Source: an uncultured Lachnospiraceae bacterium | GTDB lineage: Bacteria > Bacillota > Clostridia > Lachnospirales > Lachnospiraceae | NCBI GenBank assembly: GCA_910578825.1 | Contig: CAJTSB010000002.1 | Location: 62,001 to 126,000, forward strand | DNA: 64,000 bases | Direction: 5' to 3' | Shown here: piece after piece, positions 1-8,193 of the stretch | Layout: the number at the start of each line of letters is the position of its first letter | Numbering within the stretch: the first letter of the stretch is position 1 | The notes under the pieces: generated by a model | What the model saw: only the letters and a program-made list of their open reading frames with translations | What the model was told of the DNA's origin: nothing | The model's database searches: none | Position numbers and translations under genes: made by a program

Positions 1-589
1 TTTGAAACAGCTTGGGCTGTTGCAATCTCAAATGTTCCTGCATATACGTATCTTCCATCGGCACAATCCGTCCCTTCTCGTAATAGTCAAGCTCCAATTC
101 CAGTGCAGACAGCACAACCTGATTGTCCCCTAAGGTTATCCCGCGGCTCTCCGTCTCCATCACCGTCACCCCCAATGCCCGCGCATTCTCCAGATATTGC
201 AGGAACAGGAGGTGATTTATCCGCTCCGGATCCCTGAGGCGGCTTTCATGATTCCCATAACTGTAATACACCGGAGCAATCTTTACAAGCTGTGCCAATG
301 TCTCAAGCGCAGTCTCATACGTATCGGCATATTTGCTCACCAGCATATCTCCCGGAATCAGGATTGCTGCCGGGTTTATTTCTTTCACCTTTTCCAGAAG
401 CCGTTCATTATTCCTGCCATAAGTAAATCCATGTAAATCGGAAATCACGGCGACAGCGACAGGCTTTTGTATTTTCGCAGAACAGATTTGATATCGTGTC
501 GTCTCAAACCTGCCAAGCTCCCATCTCTGCCATATAATATAAACAAGTATTACAACCAAAATTATTGCCAAAATTATCATATCGTCCAT
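1..589 (-). CDS. Membrane-anchored calcineurin-like metallophosphoesterase (3' end cut by window)
   Basis: The reading frame starts at ATG 589, just after AAAGGG, and runs off the window edge, so the C-terminus is missing. A hydrophobic N-terminal segment (about residues 3-19) predicts a membrane anchor. It is followed by metallophosphatase signatures: ISDLHG (metal-binding Asp and His), PGDM, and GNHE. This is the YkuE/YaeI-like family of cell-envelope phosphoesterases, which hydrolyse phosphomonoesters or diesters with two metals; the substrate cannot be told from sequence. It is divergent from the dacF-like gene at 662, with 72 bp between the starts. The family call is firm, the precise role open. 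Confidence 0.85.
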   Translation of the reverse strand, partial: MDDMIILAIILVVILVYIIWQRWELGRFETTRYQICSAKIQKPVAVAVISDLHGFTYGRNNERLLEKVKEINPAAILIPGDMLVSKYADTYETALETLAQLVKIAPVYYSYGNHESRLRDPERINHLLFLQYLENARALGVTVMETESRGITLGDNQVVLSALELELDYYEKGRIVPMEDTYMQEHLRLQQPKLFQ

Positions 590-622
590 GCCCTTTGCTT
601 ACACTGTAATATATTATCGTGT

Positions 623-640
623 GCTATATAAAAATATAGC
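623..640. promoter_or_regulatory. Inverted repeat in the metallophosphatase/dacF divergent region
   Basis: GCTATAT and ATATAGC flank an AAAA loop in the 72 bp between two divergent genes, 22 bp upstream of the dacF start. It could be an operator or simply AT-rich promoter symmetry. No convincing sigma-A or sporulation sigma promoter was identified next to it. Confidence 0.35.
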
Positions 641-661
641 AACATCTCCGGAGGTTATGCT

Positions 662-1111
662 ATGCGTTGTATTTTATCATTGCTGTTATCTTTTACCATG
701 CTGTTTTCATCCCTGTCTTCCGCCTCTGCCTTGCAGTGGACGGAGACAGAAACCGGAACCGAATCTGAGACGAACGCAGCAGACGGTTCCTCCTCCCCGG
801 CTGCCGGGGAAGTCTCTGTCTCCGCCCCCTCTGCAGTGCTGATGGAGGCGTCCACGGGTCAGGTCATATATGAGAAAGAACCTGACATGTCAAGGCATCC
901 GGCAAGCATCACCAAAATCATGACCATGATTCTCATCTTTGATGCGTTGCAGGAAGGAAAAATCTCGCTGGATGATACGGTAACTGTCTCAGAATACGCC
1001 GCCAGCATGGGCGGCTCGCAGGTGTTCTTAGAGGCTGGTGAAACGCAGACTGTAGACACCATGCTCAAGTGTATCTCTGTTGCCAGTGCCAATGACGCAT
1101 GTGTCGCATAG
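662..1111 (+). CDS. dacF: DacF-like D-Ala-D-Ala carboxypeptidase, 5' part of interrupted gene
   Basis: This is the N-terminal part of a secreted penicillin-binding protein of the S11 family, which trims the terminal D-Ala from peptidoglycan stem peptides. It starts at ATG 662 behind GGAGG and has a signal peptide (residues 1-23). The SxxK motif is at Ser82-Lys85 (SITK) and the SxN motif at Ser142-Asn144 (SAN). The frame then reaches NDACVA and a TAG at 1109-1111 inside foreign DNA. The KTG motif and the C-terminal domain are at 11933-12721. This fragment alone lacks KTG and should be inactive. Joining TGT at 1100-1102 to GTG at 11933 restores a continuous 409-residue protein. dacF is sporulation-associated in Bacillus; that role is inferred here. 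Confidence 0.9.
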   Translation: MRCILSLLLSFTMLFSSLSSASALQWTETETGTESETNAADGSSSPAAGEVSVSAPSAVLMEASTGQVIYEKEPDMSRHPASITKIMTMILIFDALQEGKISLDDTVTVSEYAASMGGSQVFLEAGETQTVDTMLKCISVASANDACVA

Positions 1112-1116
1112 CGAAA
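1091..1116. repeat. Left attachment junction (attL) of the integrated element
   Basis: The 7-bp core CATGTGT lies at 1098-1104 and is repeated at 11928-11934. To its left is dacF sequence (AATGACG); to its right is element sequence (CGCATAGCG). The core sits in codons Ala-Cys-Val of dacF. The short core is typical of large serine recombinases, which exchange a 2-bp overlap. Confidence 0.75.
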
Positions 1117-1117
1117 A

Positions 1118-1131
1118 GGGAAACATTTCCC
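1118..1131 (-). terminator. Short palindrome/terminator-like hairpin behind the recombinase
   Basis: GGGAAA and TTTCCC are separated by 2 nt, and on the minus strand the stem is followed by TTTT. It lies between the recombinase stop (1138) and the left junction. It could end recombinase transcription or be an arm site near attL. The stem is only 6 bp. Confidence 0.4.
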
Positions 1132-1137
1132 AAATGC

Positions 1138-2685
1138 TCATTTATCTGCAAACTTATAATATATCGTAAGTTCTCCGTCTTTTCCTGCCTCTATCCGTTC
1201 AATCAGTTCTACCACAATGCGTCTGTCCAGTTTTTCCATGTGAATCATCTCATTGAGATCTGTCCGGCTGTCCATACGAAATTCTATTTCAGACAGGAGC
1301 CGCATGTGCTGTTCCAATGCCGCAATCTGGCTGTCGTACTGCGCCGTAAACTGCCGGTAATCCGATTCCATTATAACATTATCCAGATATTTTTCAAACG
1401 CCCCTTTCTTATATTTCTGTAGTTTTCCGATTTTCTCCTGTAACATTTCCAATTGCTCTTCTCTGTCTTCCCGTTCCTGCTTTTCCACGTTTATCCGCTG
1501 TAATTTCTCAATATCTTCCAGCGTAAGTATTTTTTTCACTTCTTTTCTGAGCGAAGACAGAACTGCCCATTCCAACTCCTCTCTCAATATTTTATGGCTT
1601 TCACAAAACCGTTTTCCCTGTTTTCGGTAAGTCTTGCATACATAGCCGGTAACTTCCCGCTTTCCGCGTCTTGCATACTGCCGTTCCATGGATTTTTTAC
1701 AGTCTGCGCAGAACAGTTTTCCGGAAAAAACACCGTCCGGCATCATATTCACGCTCTTCGTCCTTTGCTTTTGCAGTTCCTGAACCAAATCAAACGTATG
1801 TCTGTCAATAATCGGCTCATGGGTATGTTCCACGATAATCCAGGATTCCCGCGGCATCCTGATTTTCTCCTTGTCCTTATAAGAAATCTTATTGTACCTG
1901 TTTTGAATCAGCGTTCCCACGTAAACCGGGTTTCCCAGAATGGTATGTATGGTCTGATACGACCACGCCTTTGTCTCGGGCAGCAATTTGCTGTTCTGAT
2001 AGGAAATTCCAAGCACTTCCTGCTTATAGCGCGTGGGAATCAGGACTCCTTCGTCTGATAACATAGACGCAATCTTTCCTTTGCCATAACCATCGAGATA
2101 CCATGCATAGATTTTTCGAACAATCGACGCCGCATAAGCGTCAATGATCAGGTGATTGTGATTCTGAGGATCTTTGCGATAGCCGTATGGACAGGAAGAA
2201 CCAAGAAACTGTCCGTCCTTCATTTTCGCTTTGAATACAGAACGGATATTATCGGACAAATCCTCGCAATACCACTCATTGACCAGACCGTTGATTTGTC
2301 TTGCTTTTTTATTGCCCATATTTTCCGTATCCGCATTATCTGCCACGCCGATAAACCGTATGCCAAGCAGGGGGAAATCATGGTGCAGATACTTCTCTAT
2401 ATGTTCCATATTCCGTGAAAACCGGGACTGGCTCTTGGCAATCACAAGGTCAAACCTGCCAAGCCTTGCATCTTCCATCATCCGCTCAAACCCTGGTCTG
2501 TCGTCATATAACCCGCTCTCATCGTCATCGGAATATACCTCCACAATCCGATAACCATGGGACAGTGTATATTCTGTAAGCATCAACCGCTGATTGCGGA
2601 TACTTATGCTGTCGTCTCCCTCTTTCATTTTATGTAAATCTTCTTTCGAAAGCCTCAAATATAATGCCGCTCGTTTATCCTCCAT
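1138..2685 (-). CDS. Large serine recombinase (TndX/TnpX/SpoIVCA-like integrase)
   Basis: The 515-residue protein has an N-terminal resolvase domain (about 1-150) with the nucleophile Ser13 in YLRLSKED and the conserved block around SQSRFSRN. A 'recombinase' domain follows (about 170-280, with CPYGYRKD). Next is a zinc-ribbon (FCADCKK…GYVCK…FCESH, about residues 325-370) and a charged coiled coil (about 400-460). This is the architecture of the enzymes that integrate and excise Tn4451-type transposons, phages and skin elements by 2-bp staggered cuts at att sites. The start at 2685 follows GCGGGGG, 12 bp after the small ORF at 2698, so the two are probably co-transcribed. Position next to attL makes it the element's own integrase. 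Whether it needs a directionality factor is unknown. Confidence 0.93.
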   Translation of the reverse strand: MEDKRAALYLRLSKEDLHKMKEGDDSISIRNQRLMLTEYTLSHGYRIVEVYSDDDESGLYDDRPGFERMMEDARLGRFDLVIAKSQSRFSRNMEHIEKYLHHDFPLLGIRFIGVADNADTENMGNKKARQINGLVNEWYCEDLSDNIRSVFKAKMKDGQFLGSSCPYGYRKDPQNHNHLIIDAYAASIVRKIYAWYLDGYGKGKIASMLSDEGVLIPTRYKQEVLGISYQNSKLLPETKAWSYQTIHTILGNPVYVGTLIQNRYNKISYKDKEKIRMPRESWIIVEHTHEPIIDRHTFDLVQELQKQRTKSVNMMPDGVFSGKLFCADCKKSMERQYARRGKREVTGYVCKTYRKQGKRFCESHKILREELEWAVLSSLRKEVKKILTLEDIEKLQRINVEKQEREDREEQLEMLQEKIGKLQKYKKGAFEKYLDNVIMESDYRQFTAQYDSQIAALEQHMRLLSEIEFRMDSRTDLNEMIHMEKLDRRIVVELIERIEAGKDGELTIYYKFADK

Positions 2686-2697
2686 AAAAATCCCCCG

Positions 2698-2832
2698 CTA
2701 TCTGAGATTATATTTTGCACGAATCACATATTCCATGCATTCCGTAAGCCTGGCCTTTCCATAAACCACATTTACCTTTATTCGCCGCAATTTATCATTC
2801 TCCCTGTCATCTGTCTTTTTTTCTTTCGCCAT
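2698..2832 (-). CDS. Small basic protein ahead of the recombinase (possible TnpW-like or directionality factor)
   Basis: A 44-codon ORF starts at ATG 2832 with a good site (GGAAAGGA) and ends 12 bp before the recombinase start. The product begins MAKEKKTDDREN and ends RAKYNLR. It is charged and basic with a central VNVVYGKARL segment. Small ORFs directly upstream of serine recombinases are common in Clostridia (for example TnpW in Tn4451-like elements). No firm homology can be claimed from reading alone. Position suggests a recombination directionality or regulatory role; this is inference. Confidence 0.55.
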   Translation of the reverse strand: MAKEKKTDDRENDKLRRIKVNVVYGKARLTECMEYVIRAKYNLR

Positions 2833-2906
2833 CCTTCGATTTCCTTTCCCAACGATTCCTTTCATTTTATGATGGCAAAACGTCGCGTATGCGCCTTTCC
2901 AAAAAC

Positions 2907-2946
2907 GTAACGATTGGGCCTGTACGTTACAGAATGACTCATTATA
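2907..2946 (-). promoter_or_regulatory. Candidate recombinase promoter with operator-like inverted repeat
   Basis: On the minus strand a perfect -10 TATAAT lies at 2941-2946, with no clear -35. Just downstream is an inverted repeat, GTAACG at 2907-2912 and CGTTAC at 2925-2930. A repressor bound there would block the recombinase operon. The rest of the gap 2833-3099 holds only this signal and the forward promoter at 3043. Confidence 0.4.
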
Positions 2947-3042
2947 CGAAAATCTTCGGGAAGTAATCTTCCTCTTGTTTTTAAGAGGAGAATTTCATAT
3001 AATAATTGGAAAGTAAATATTTATATGATGCGGCTATCCTGT

Positions 3043-3070
3043 TTGATATTATGTTCTCACATCTCATAAT
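3043..3070 (+). promoter_or_regulatory. Promoter for the transglutaminase-like gene
   Basis: TTGATA (3043-3048), a 16-bp spacer, and CATAAT (3065-3070), 30 bp before the ATG at 3100. Confidence 0.5.
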
Positions 3071-3099
3071 TCAAACATCACGCCAGAAAGGAACGAACG

Positions 3100-4956
3100 A
3101 TGAAGAAATCACTTTGGATATTATTCCTGGGACTCTGCATCTGCTGGGCAGGAATGACGACAAAACTCTCGGCGGCTGAAATCGCCACGGAGAACGAAGA
3201 AAACTTACAACAAATATCTGTGGATTTGTCTGATGAGGTCATACAGGAAGGCGGATTCCCATCTGAAACAAAAATTTCCGGGAAACAGGCAAGGAACTTC
3301 ATGCCAAAAAGCATTTCCCCCAAACAGTCTGAGAAAGAAAAACAGGTACAGACCCTTTTGATGAATGCCTGGGATACTTTTGCCGATACCTGCGACTTGA
3401 AAGCCTGTCAGATTACGGCGGACGAACTGCGTACGATCTACGCTAATACGCTCAATTCCAATCCCAGGTATTTTTATGTGAATGGCGGATATTCTTATGG
3501 TGTTACCGGCAACAACACTGTCTCCAGTGTCAAAATACTCTACGCGATGGATGCGGCAACGGCAAAACCCATGCTGGAAAATTATGACCGAATGGTTGCA
3601 GATATCGTGATCAAGGCCAATCCATCCTGGAGCGATCTGGAGAAAGCCCTTTACCTCAACGATTATCTGGCACGCAACTGCGAATATGACAACAGCTATT
3701 CAAAATATACGGCATATGATGCGTTAATCGATGGGACGGCCGTCTGTCAGGGTTATGCGCTGGCGTTTCTGGATCTGGCGCATGAACTGGGTCTATCCTG
3801 CGAAATGCTAAGCAGCAGGACGCTGAACCATGCCTGGAATTTCATAAAAGTTGGCAACTCCTATTACCATGTGGATGTGACCTGGAACGATCCTGTTGCA
3901 GATCGTCTCGGCAGGGCGCGCCATGTGTATTTCCTGAAGAGCACCGGTTTCTTCCAGTCAAAAGATGGCGGACATACGGCAGAGGACTGGGTACTGACCG
4001 GAGGAATCGCCCCAAACGCTGCTTCGGAAACGAAATACGACGGCTATTTCTGGAACCTCTCCGATACCGGATTTGAATACATAGACGGCTCCTGGTATGG
4101 GTTTGACGGGATAAACAGCATTGTTCAGTATACCTGCAACGGAACAGATTTCACAATGGTAAAATCGATCATAACCATAGACGACGTATGGAACGTCATT
4201 GACAATCCTAGTGGCTATTGGCCCGGAAAATATATCGGGACAGGCATTTACGATGGAAAACTGTATTATTCCGGAAAAAATGAAATCTATGAATGGAATC
4301 CACAGACAGCGCAAAGTACAGTTATCTTTTCGTTATCTGAGGAACAGAAACAGACGGGATCTATCTATGGCATGAATATTCAGCGTTCCGGAGAACTGAA
4401 ATACCTCCTGGCTCCCAGCCCAAATGATGAGGGAACTATCTATCTGGCGAAATCATTTGCGCCGGCGCCAATCAATATCTCATCCTTCCAGCTCACACTG
4501 GAACAGGAAAATTACGTTTATGACGGCAGAGAGAAACGTCCAGGCGTGACCGTAAAAAATGGCAAAATCATGTTATCTTCCTCTGATTATACGGTAACCT
4601 ATGGCAAAAATATCCATGCTGGAACTGCAACCGTTACGGTAAGCGGAAAAGGAAATTATACCGGAACCATTACAGGAACCTTCCAGATACAAAAAGCCGA
4701 CAATCGTATTACTGCAACCGCCAGATACACGAAGACGGCAAAATCATCCACCCAATCCTTGCGCCTGAACGTCAGCGCAAGAGCCGGTTCCATAAACTAT
4801 CAGTCCAACATGAAAAGCGTACCTGTCAGCTCAAATGGAATCGTAACCATACCGAAAAATTTCGTGGGAACTGTAGTAATCACAGCTACGGCAGAAACAG
4901 TGATTACAAAAATTCCTCCACAAAAATTACGATCACAGTCAATCCGGCAGGCGTAA
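3100..4956 (+). CDS. Secreted transglutaminase-like (cysteine protease fold) protein with bacterial Ig-like domain; frameshifted near its end
   Basis: The ATG at 3100 follows AAAGGA. A signal peptide covers residues 1-26. A transglutaminase-core domain (about 90-270) has a Cys216-His244-Asp259 triad in VCQGYA, NHAW and HVDVTW. After a propeller-like middle region comes an Ig-like/MBG-type repeat (about 470-530, DYTVTYGKN, GNYTGTI). The frame ends in a scrambled tail (ITKIPPQK…) at 4956. Restoring one base near 4894 gives continuous reading into a fibronectin-III-like domain that ends at 5234. It is probably secreted and acts on cell-wall or extracellular protein; the reaction (crosslinking or peptide cleavage) is not determined. 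It lies in the mobile element and is the only element gene on the plus strand. Confidence 0.85.
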   Translation: MKKSLWILFLGLCICWAGMTTKLSAAEIATENEENLQQISVDLSDEVIQEGGFPSETKISGKQARNFMPKSISPKQSEKEKQVQTLLMNAWDTFADTCDLKACQITADELRTIYANTLNSNPRYFYVNGGYSYGVTGNNTVSSVKILYAMDAATAKPMLENYDRMVADIVIKANPSWSDLEKALYLNDYLARNCEYDNSYSKYTAYDALIDGTAVCQGYALAFLDLAHELGLSCEMLSSRTLNHAWNFIKVGNSYYHVDVTWNDPVADRLGRARHVYFLKSTGFFQSKDGGHTAEDWVLTGGIAPNAASETKYDGYFWNLSDTGFEYIDGSWYGFDGINSIVQYTCNGTDFTMVKSIITIDDVWNVIDNPSGYWPGKYIGTGIYDGKLYYSGKNEIYEWNPQTAQSTVIFSLSEEQKQTGSIYGMNIQRSGELKYLLAPSPNDEGTIYLAKSFAPAPINISSFQLTLEQENYVYDGREKRPGVTVKNGKIMLSSSDYTVTYGKNIHAGTATVTVSGKGNYTGTITGTFQIQKADNRITATARYTKTAKSSTQSLRLNVSARAGSINYQSNMKSVPVSSNGIVTIPKNFVGTVVITATAETVITKIPPQKLRSQSIRQA

Positions 4957-5234
4957 AACTGTCGCAGGCAAAGAATCTCTCCGGCAGAAAATTATCGCTC
5001 AAATGGAAGAAGAATGCCAAAGCATCCGGTTACCAGGTTCAATATGCGACAAATCGCAAGTTTACCGGTGCAAAAATCAAAAAGGTTTCCGGCGCTGCCA
5101 AAACAAAACTAACCATCAAAGGATTGAAGAAAAAGAAAACCTATTACGTTCGGATCAGAACTTACAAAACCGTTTCGCGTACGCCATATTACAGCGAATG
5201 GTCTTCCGCCAGGAAAGTAAAGATTTCAAAATAA
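4896..5234 (+). pseudogene. Out-of-frame fibronectin-III-like C-terminus of the transglutaminase-like protein
   Basis: In the frame starting at 4896 the sequence reads NSDYKNSSTKITITVN, then a fibronectin-type module (GYQVQYATNRKFTG, TYYVRIRTYK) and a natural stop at 5232-5234. The same kind of module ends both GH53 proteins at 18112 and 22432. A single missing base at about 4893-4895 (GCAGAAAC where GCAGGAAAC is expected) separates it from the upstream frame. This is either a true mutation or a sequencing error. Confidence 0.8.
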
Positions 5235-5255
5235 AACCGGAACTGTTATAAGTAC

Positions 5256-5304
5256 ACAAAAATCCGGCAGGTTCTTCTGATAAGGAGAATCCGCCGGATT
5301 TTTT
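5256..5304. terminator. Bidirectional Rho-independent terminator
   Basis: AAATCCGGC (5260-5268) pairs with GCCGGATTT (5293-5301). The stem is followed by T-runs on both strands. It separates the convergent transglutaminase-like gene and the lipoprotein gene. Confidence 0.8.
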
Positions 5305-5377
5305 GCGATACCCCAACACATTTAACTTATTTTGGGGTTCCTATCTCTGTAGTTATCTTATTCAATTCCATTTACCA

Positions 5378-6448
5378 TCATTTGACAAACAAGTCGGAAA
5401 CCCTGTGCCCGTCATCTGTTTCCTCCTGAATGACCGCCTCGTTCACTTTCTCACACATCCCATCTTCCATCAGCCGATACTTACATACCTTTGTGACCGG
5501 TTCCTGCTGTAATACATAACATATGCCATCGCGAATATAAGTTTGCATCGCGCTCTCTGCAATATGGTACGATGCCTGAATTTCTTCCGTTCCAGGATAA
5601 AAACAGTAAATATCTGTCTCGCCATCGTTTTGGATATCACAGTCTACGATATAGAGCCGCTCCCCATCTGACAAAATCTTACACGCTTCTTTTCCCGGAA
5701 GCGCCACATGGCGTACCTTATTTTCCGCAGGCTCATAGATGGACAATCTGTCTCCATTTGGAATATACATCCTGCCCTCGTGCCACAAAGTATATTCCAG
5801 AGTATTTTCCCCCAATTCCTCTGTGACATCAAGCAATTGTTCCTGGCTTTGCTCTTTTACATTTACGCGGTACAAGAAACATTTATCCTCTGCCTCGCCA
5901 TCCCCTGCCTGTCCCATCTGCGTCCCAATCAGGTACACATCATATCCGTGGACGCTGATGCAAAGCCCGGCATCATTTTCTACCTCAACAGAGACGCGCT
6001 CGCCGCCATCGAACGAACAGAAATCTACGCGCGACGCAGCATTGCTTAACACAAAAATTCCATGCTCATTTACCCGAAAGTCCTCTATCACACCATCCCC
6101 AAAATCATAATCTTTCCATTCTCCAGTCTGTAAATCCATTGCTGCGACTGCACATTTATTCGGTTTGACAGTATTTCCCATCCACTTCTCATAGAGCACG
6201 CCGTCCGCAATCTGAATTGGCGTGGAACCGAAACTGCCAATTCCATGATAAGGGCATCTGAGCGTTTCGGTTTCCTTTAAATTTTCGTCCAGTAAATAAA
6301 GGTAGGTCGTTCCAAAATTAGCGCTGTCTATGACTCCCACGGCATAGGGCTGCTCCGGCGCTTTTTTTGTCGGTTTCCCGGCACACTTTGTAAATACGAC
6401 TGCCATCATCAACAAAATGGCGCACATCAGTTTTACCTGTATTTTCAT
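5378..6448 (-). CDS. Exported protein, probable beta-propeller lipoprotein
   Basis: The 356-residue product starts at 6448 behind AAGGAG. It has a lipoprotein-like signal sequence ending at Cys22 (VVFTKCAG), although the residue before Cys is Lys, which is not canonical. The body has repeated short strands with recurring aromatic and Gly-Asp turns (for example EGRMYIPNGDRLSIYEP, DGERLYIVDCD). This suggests a DUF5050/WD-like propeller that binds rather than catalyses. The start is 19 bp after the stop of the acyl-CoA ligase, so it is probably the last gene of the ior operon inside the element. A sensor or binding role for aromatic compounds would be a guess. Confidence 0.7.
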   Translation of the reverse strand: MKIQVKLMCAILLMMAVVFTKCAGKPTKKAPEQPYAVGVIDSANFGTTYLYLLDENLKETETLRCPYHGIGSFGSTPIQIADGVLYEKWMGNTVKPNKCAVAAMDLQTGEWKDYDFGDGVIEDFRVNEHGIFVLSNAASRVDFCSFDGGERVSVEVENDAGLCISVHGYDVYLIGTQMGQAGDGEAEDKCFLYRVNVKEQSQEQLLDVTEELGENTLEYTLWHEGRMYIPNGDRLSIYEPAENKVRHVALPGKEACKILSDGERLYIVDCDIQNDGETDIYCFYPGTEEIQASYHIAESAMQTYIRDGICYVLQQEPVTKVCKYRLMEDGMCEKVNEAVIQEETDDGHRVSDLFVK

Positions 6449-6466
6449 AGAGGGCTCCTTACTGCG

Positions 6467-8101
6467 CTACGTTGCATTCTGCTGTGCAACGAGATGTTCT
6501 ACGCCGTATTTCTTACGCAGCGCAGGTTTTTCCAGCTTGCCGGTCGCGTTTCTCGGAACATCCGCAAAGATGATCTTTTTGGGACGTTTATAGCGAGGAA
6601 GCTCCTTACAGAACTCCTCGATTTCCTCTTCCGTACACTCCATGCCCTTCTTCACGGAAATGATTGCGCCGGTAATCTCTCCCAGACGTTCATCCGGCAA
6701 ACCGATGACTGCCACATCCTGTACTTTCTCATACGCACTTAAGAAATTCTCTATCTGCACCGGATAAATATTTTCACCGCCGCTGACAATTACGTCCTTC
6801 TTACGGTCTACCAGAAAATAAAATCCATCTTCATCCTGCTTTGCCATATCGCCCGTAAACAGCCAACCATCCTTTAAGGTCTCTTCCGTTGCCTTCGGGT
6901 CGTTGTAATAACAGGTCATGACGCCCGGTCCCTTAACACAAAGCTCTCCAACTTCCCCCTGCGCAACTTCCTTTCCGGACTCATCCACAATCTTACATTT
7001 CCAGCGGTAGCCGGGAACTCCAATTGCGCCTACCTTGTGGATATTCTCAATCCCCAGATGCACGCATCCCGGACCCGTTGATTCGGACAGGCCATAATTC
7101 GTGTCGTACATATGCTCCGGGAAATATTCTTTCCAGTGTTTAATCAGAGACTGCGGTACCGGCTGGGCGCCGATATGCATCAGCCTCCACTGTGTAAGCT
7201 CGTAATCTTCTAACTTTACGTCGCCCCGATCCAGCGCGCTTAAGATATCCTGCGCCCACGGCACCAAAAGCCATACAAGCGTACAGCGCTCCTTTGACAC
7301 CGCGTCCAGAATAATCTCCGGCGTCGTTCCTTTCAGCAAGACTGCTTTGCTGCCTGCACAGAGGCTGCCCATCCAATGGAATTTCGCTCCCGTATGGTAG
7401 AGGGGCGGGATGCACAAAAACACATCATCCCGATCTGTCAGATGATGTTTTTGCTCCATCTGCGCCGCCTGCATCAGGCTTTCGTGATTGTGTAAAATCG
7501 CCTTGGGAAATCCCGTTGTTCCCGAGGAGAAATAAATTGCCGCATCATCCTCATCCTCCAGACGGACAAGCGGCGCCTGGCTTGAGCAATCTGCCACCAG
7601 TTCACGGTAACCTTCCGCAAACGTCGGACAGCCATCCCCCACATAAATGAGCAGCCGTCCTTTGCTCAAATTATCCTCTATAGATTCAATACGTCCGATA
7701 AATTCCGGTCCAAAAAACAATACATGAACCTCCGCCAAATCCGCACAATACTGGATTTCGTCTGCGGAAAAACGGAAATTAAAGGGAACTGCTATCGCCC
7801 CGGTCTTTAAAATTCCAAAATAAATCGGTAGCCATTCCAGGCAATTAAACATCAAAATTGCCACGCGGTCTCCTTTATGGATGCCGCGGCTAATCAGCAT
7901 ATTTGCGACACGGTTCGCCTTTTCATCGAAAATACTCCAGGTAATCTCCCGACGGTACGGCTGCGAGGAGGTCTGCTGAACCAGGTTATATTCCTTCCAG
8001 GTTGTCTTTCTGGTGTCTTTTACCAGTGGATTCAGTTCTACCAAAGCCACCTCGTCACCATATAATTTATGATTTCTCTCCAGTAAATCCGTTACCGGCA
8101 T
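6467..8101 (-). CDS. AMP-forming acyl-CoA synthetase (class I adenylate-forming ligase)
   Basis: This 544-residue enzyme activates a carboxylate with ATP to an acyl-adenylate and then the CoA thioester. The ATP loop is YFSSGTTGFPKA; the later core motifs are YGLSESTGPG, GWLFTGDMAK (adenylate binding) and DRKKDVIVSGGENIYP (hinge), with the catalytic Lys in NATGKLEKP near the C-terminus. I chose ATG 8101 because AAAGGAAG lies 9 bp upstream; a TTG at 8158 would add 19 residues across a hairpin and has no site. It follows paaK in the ior operon. Its substrate is probably an aryl or medium-chain acid, inferred from context only. Confidence 0.9.
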   Translation of the reverse strand: MPVTDLLERNHKLYGDEVALVELNPLVKDTRKTTWKEYNLVQQTSSQPYRREITWSIFDEKANRVANMLISRGIHKGDRVAILMFNCLEWLPIYFGILKTGAIAVPFNFRFSADEIQYCADLAEVHVLFFGPEFIGRIESIEDNLSKGRLLIYVGDGCPTFAEGYRELVADCSSQAPLVRLEDEDDAAIYFSSGTTGFPKAILHNHESLMQAAQMEQKHHLTDRDDVFLCIPPLYHTGAKFHWMGSLCAGSKAVLLKGTTPEIILDAVSKERCTLVWLLVPWAQDILSALDRGDVKLEDYELTQWRLMHIGAQPVPQSLIKHWKEYFPEHMYDTNYGLSESTGPGCVHLGIENIHKVGAIGVPGYRWKCKIVDESGKEVAQGEVGELCVKGPGVMTCYYNDPKATEETLKDGWLFTGDMAKQDEDGFYFLVDRKKDVIVSGGENIYPVQIENFLSAYEKVQDVAVIGLPDERLGEITGAIISVKKGMECTEEEIEEFCKELPRYKRPKKIIFADVPRNATGKLEKPALRKKYGVEHLVAQQNAT

Positions 8102-8146
8102 AATCTGATACTTCCTTTCATTAATTTCATGATTAAAATACAGGAA

Positions 8147-8175
8147 ATACTGACGCAAAGAAATTACGTCAGTAT
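8147..8175 (-). terminator. Hairpin between paaK and the acyl-CoA ligase
   Basis: ATACTGACG (8147-8155) and CGTCAGTAT (8167-8175) form a perfect 9-bp stem with an 11-nt loop in the 92-bp gap. Only a weak T tract follows on the minus strand. It may act as a partial terminator, a processing site that sets the expression ratio, or an operator. Confidence 0.55.
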
Positions 8176-8193
8176 CCTGATTCTGCTACCCTT

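Noticed and set aside
5310..5338. ACCCCAA/TTGGGGT stem as a second terminator
   Set aside because: The stem is 7 bp with a 15-nt loop and no T-run; the bidirectional terminator at 5256-5304 already explains the site.
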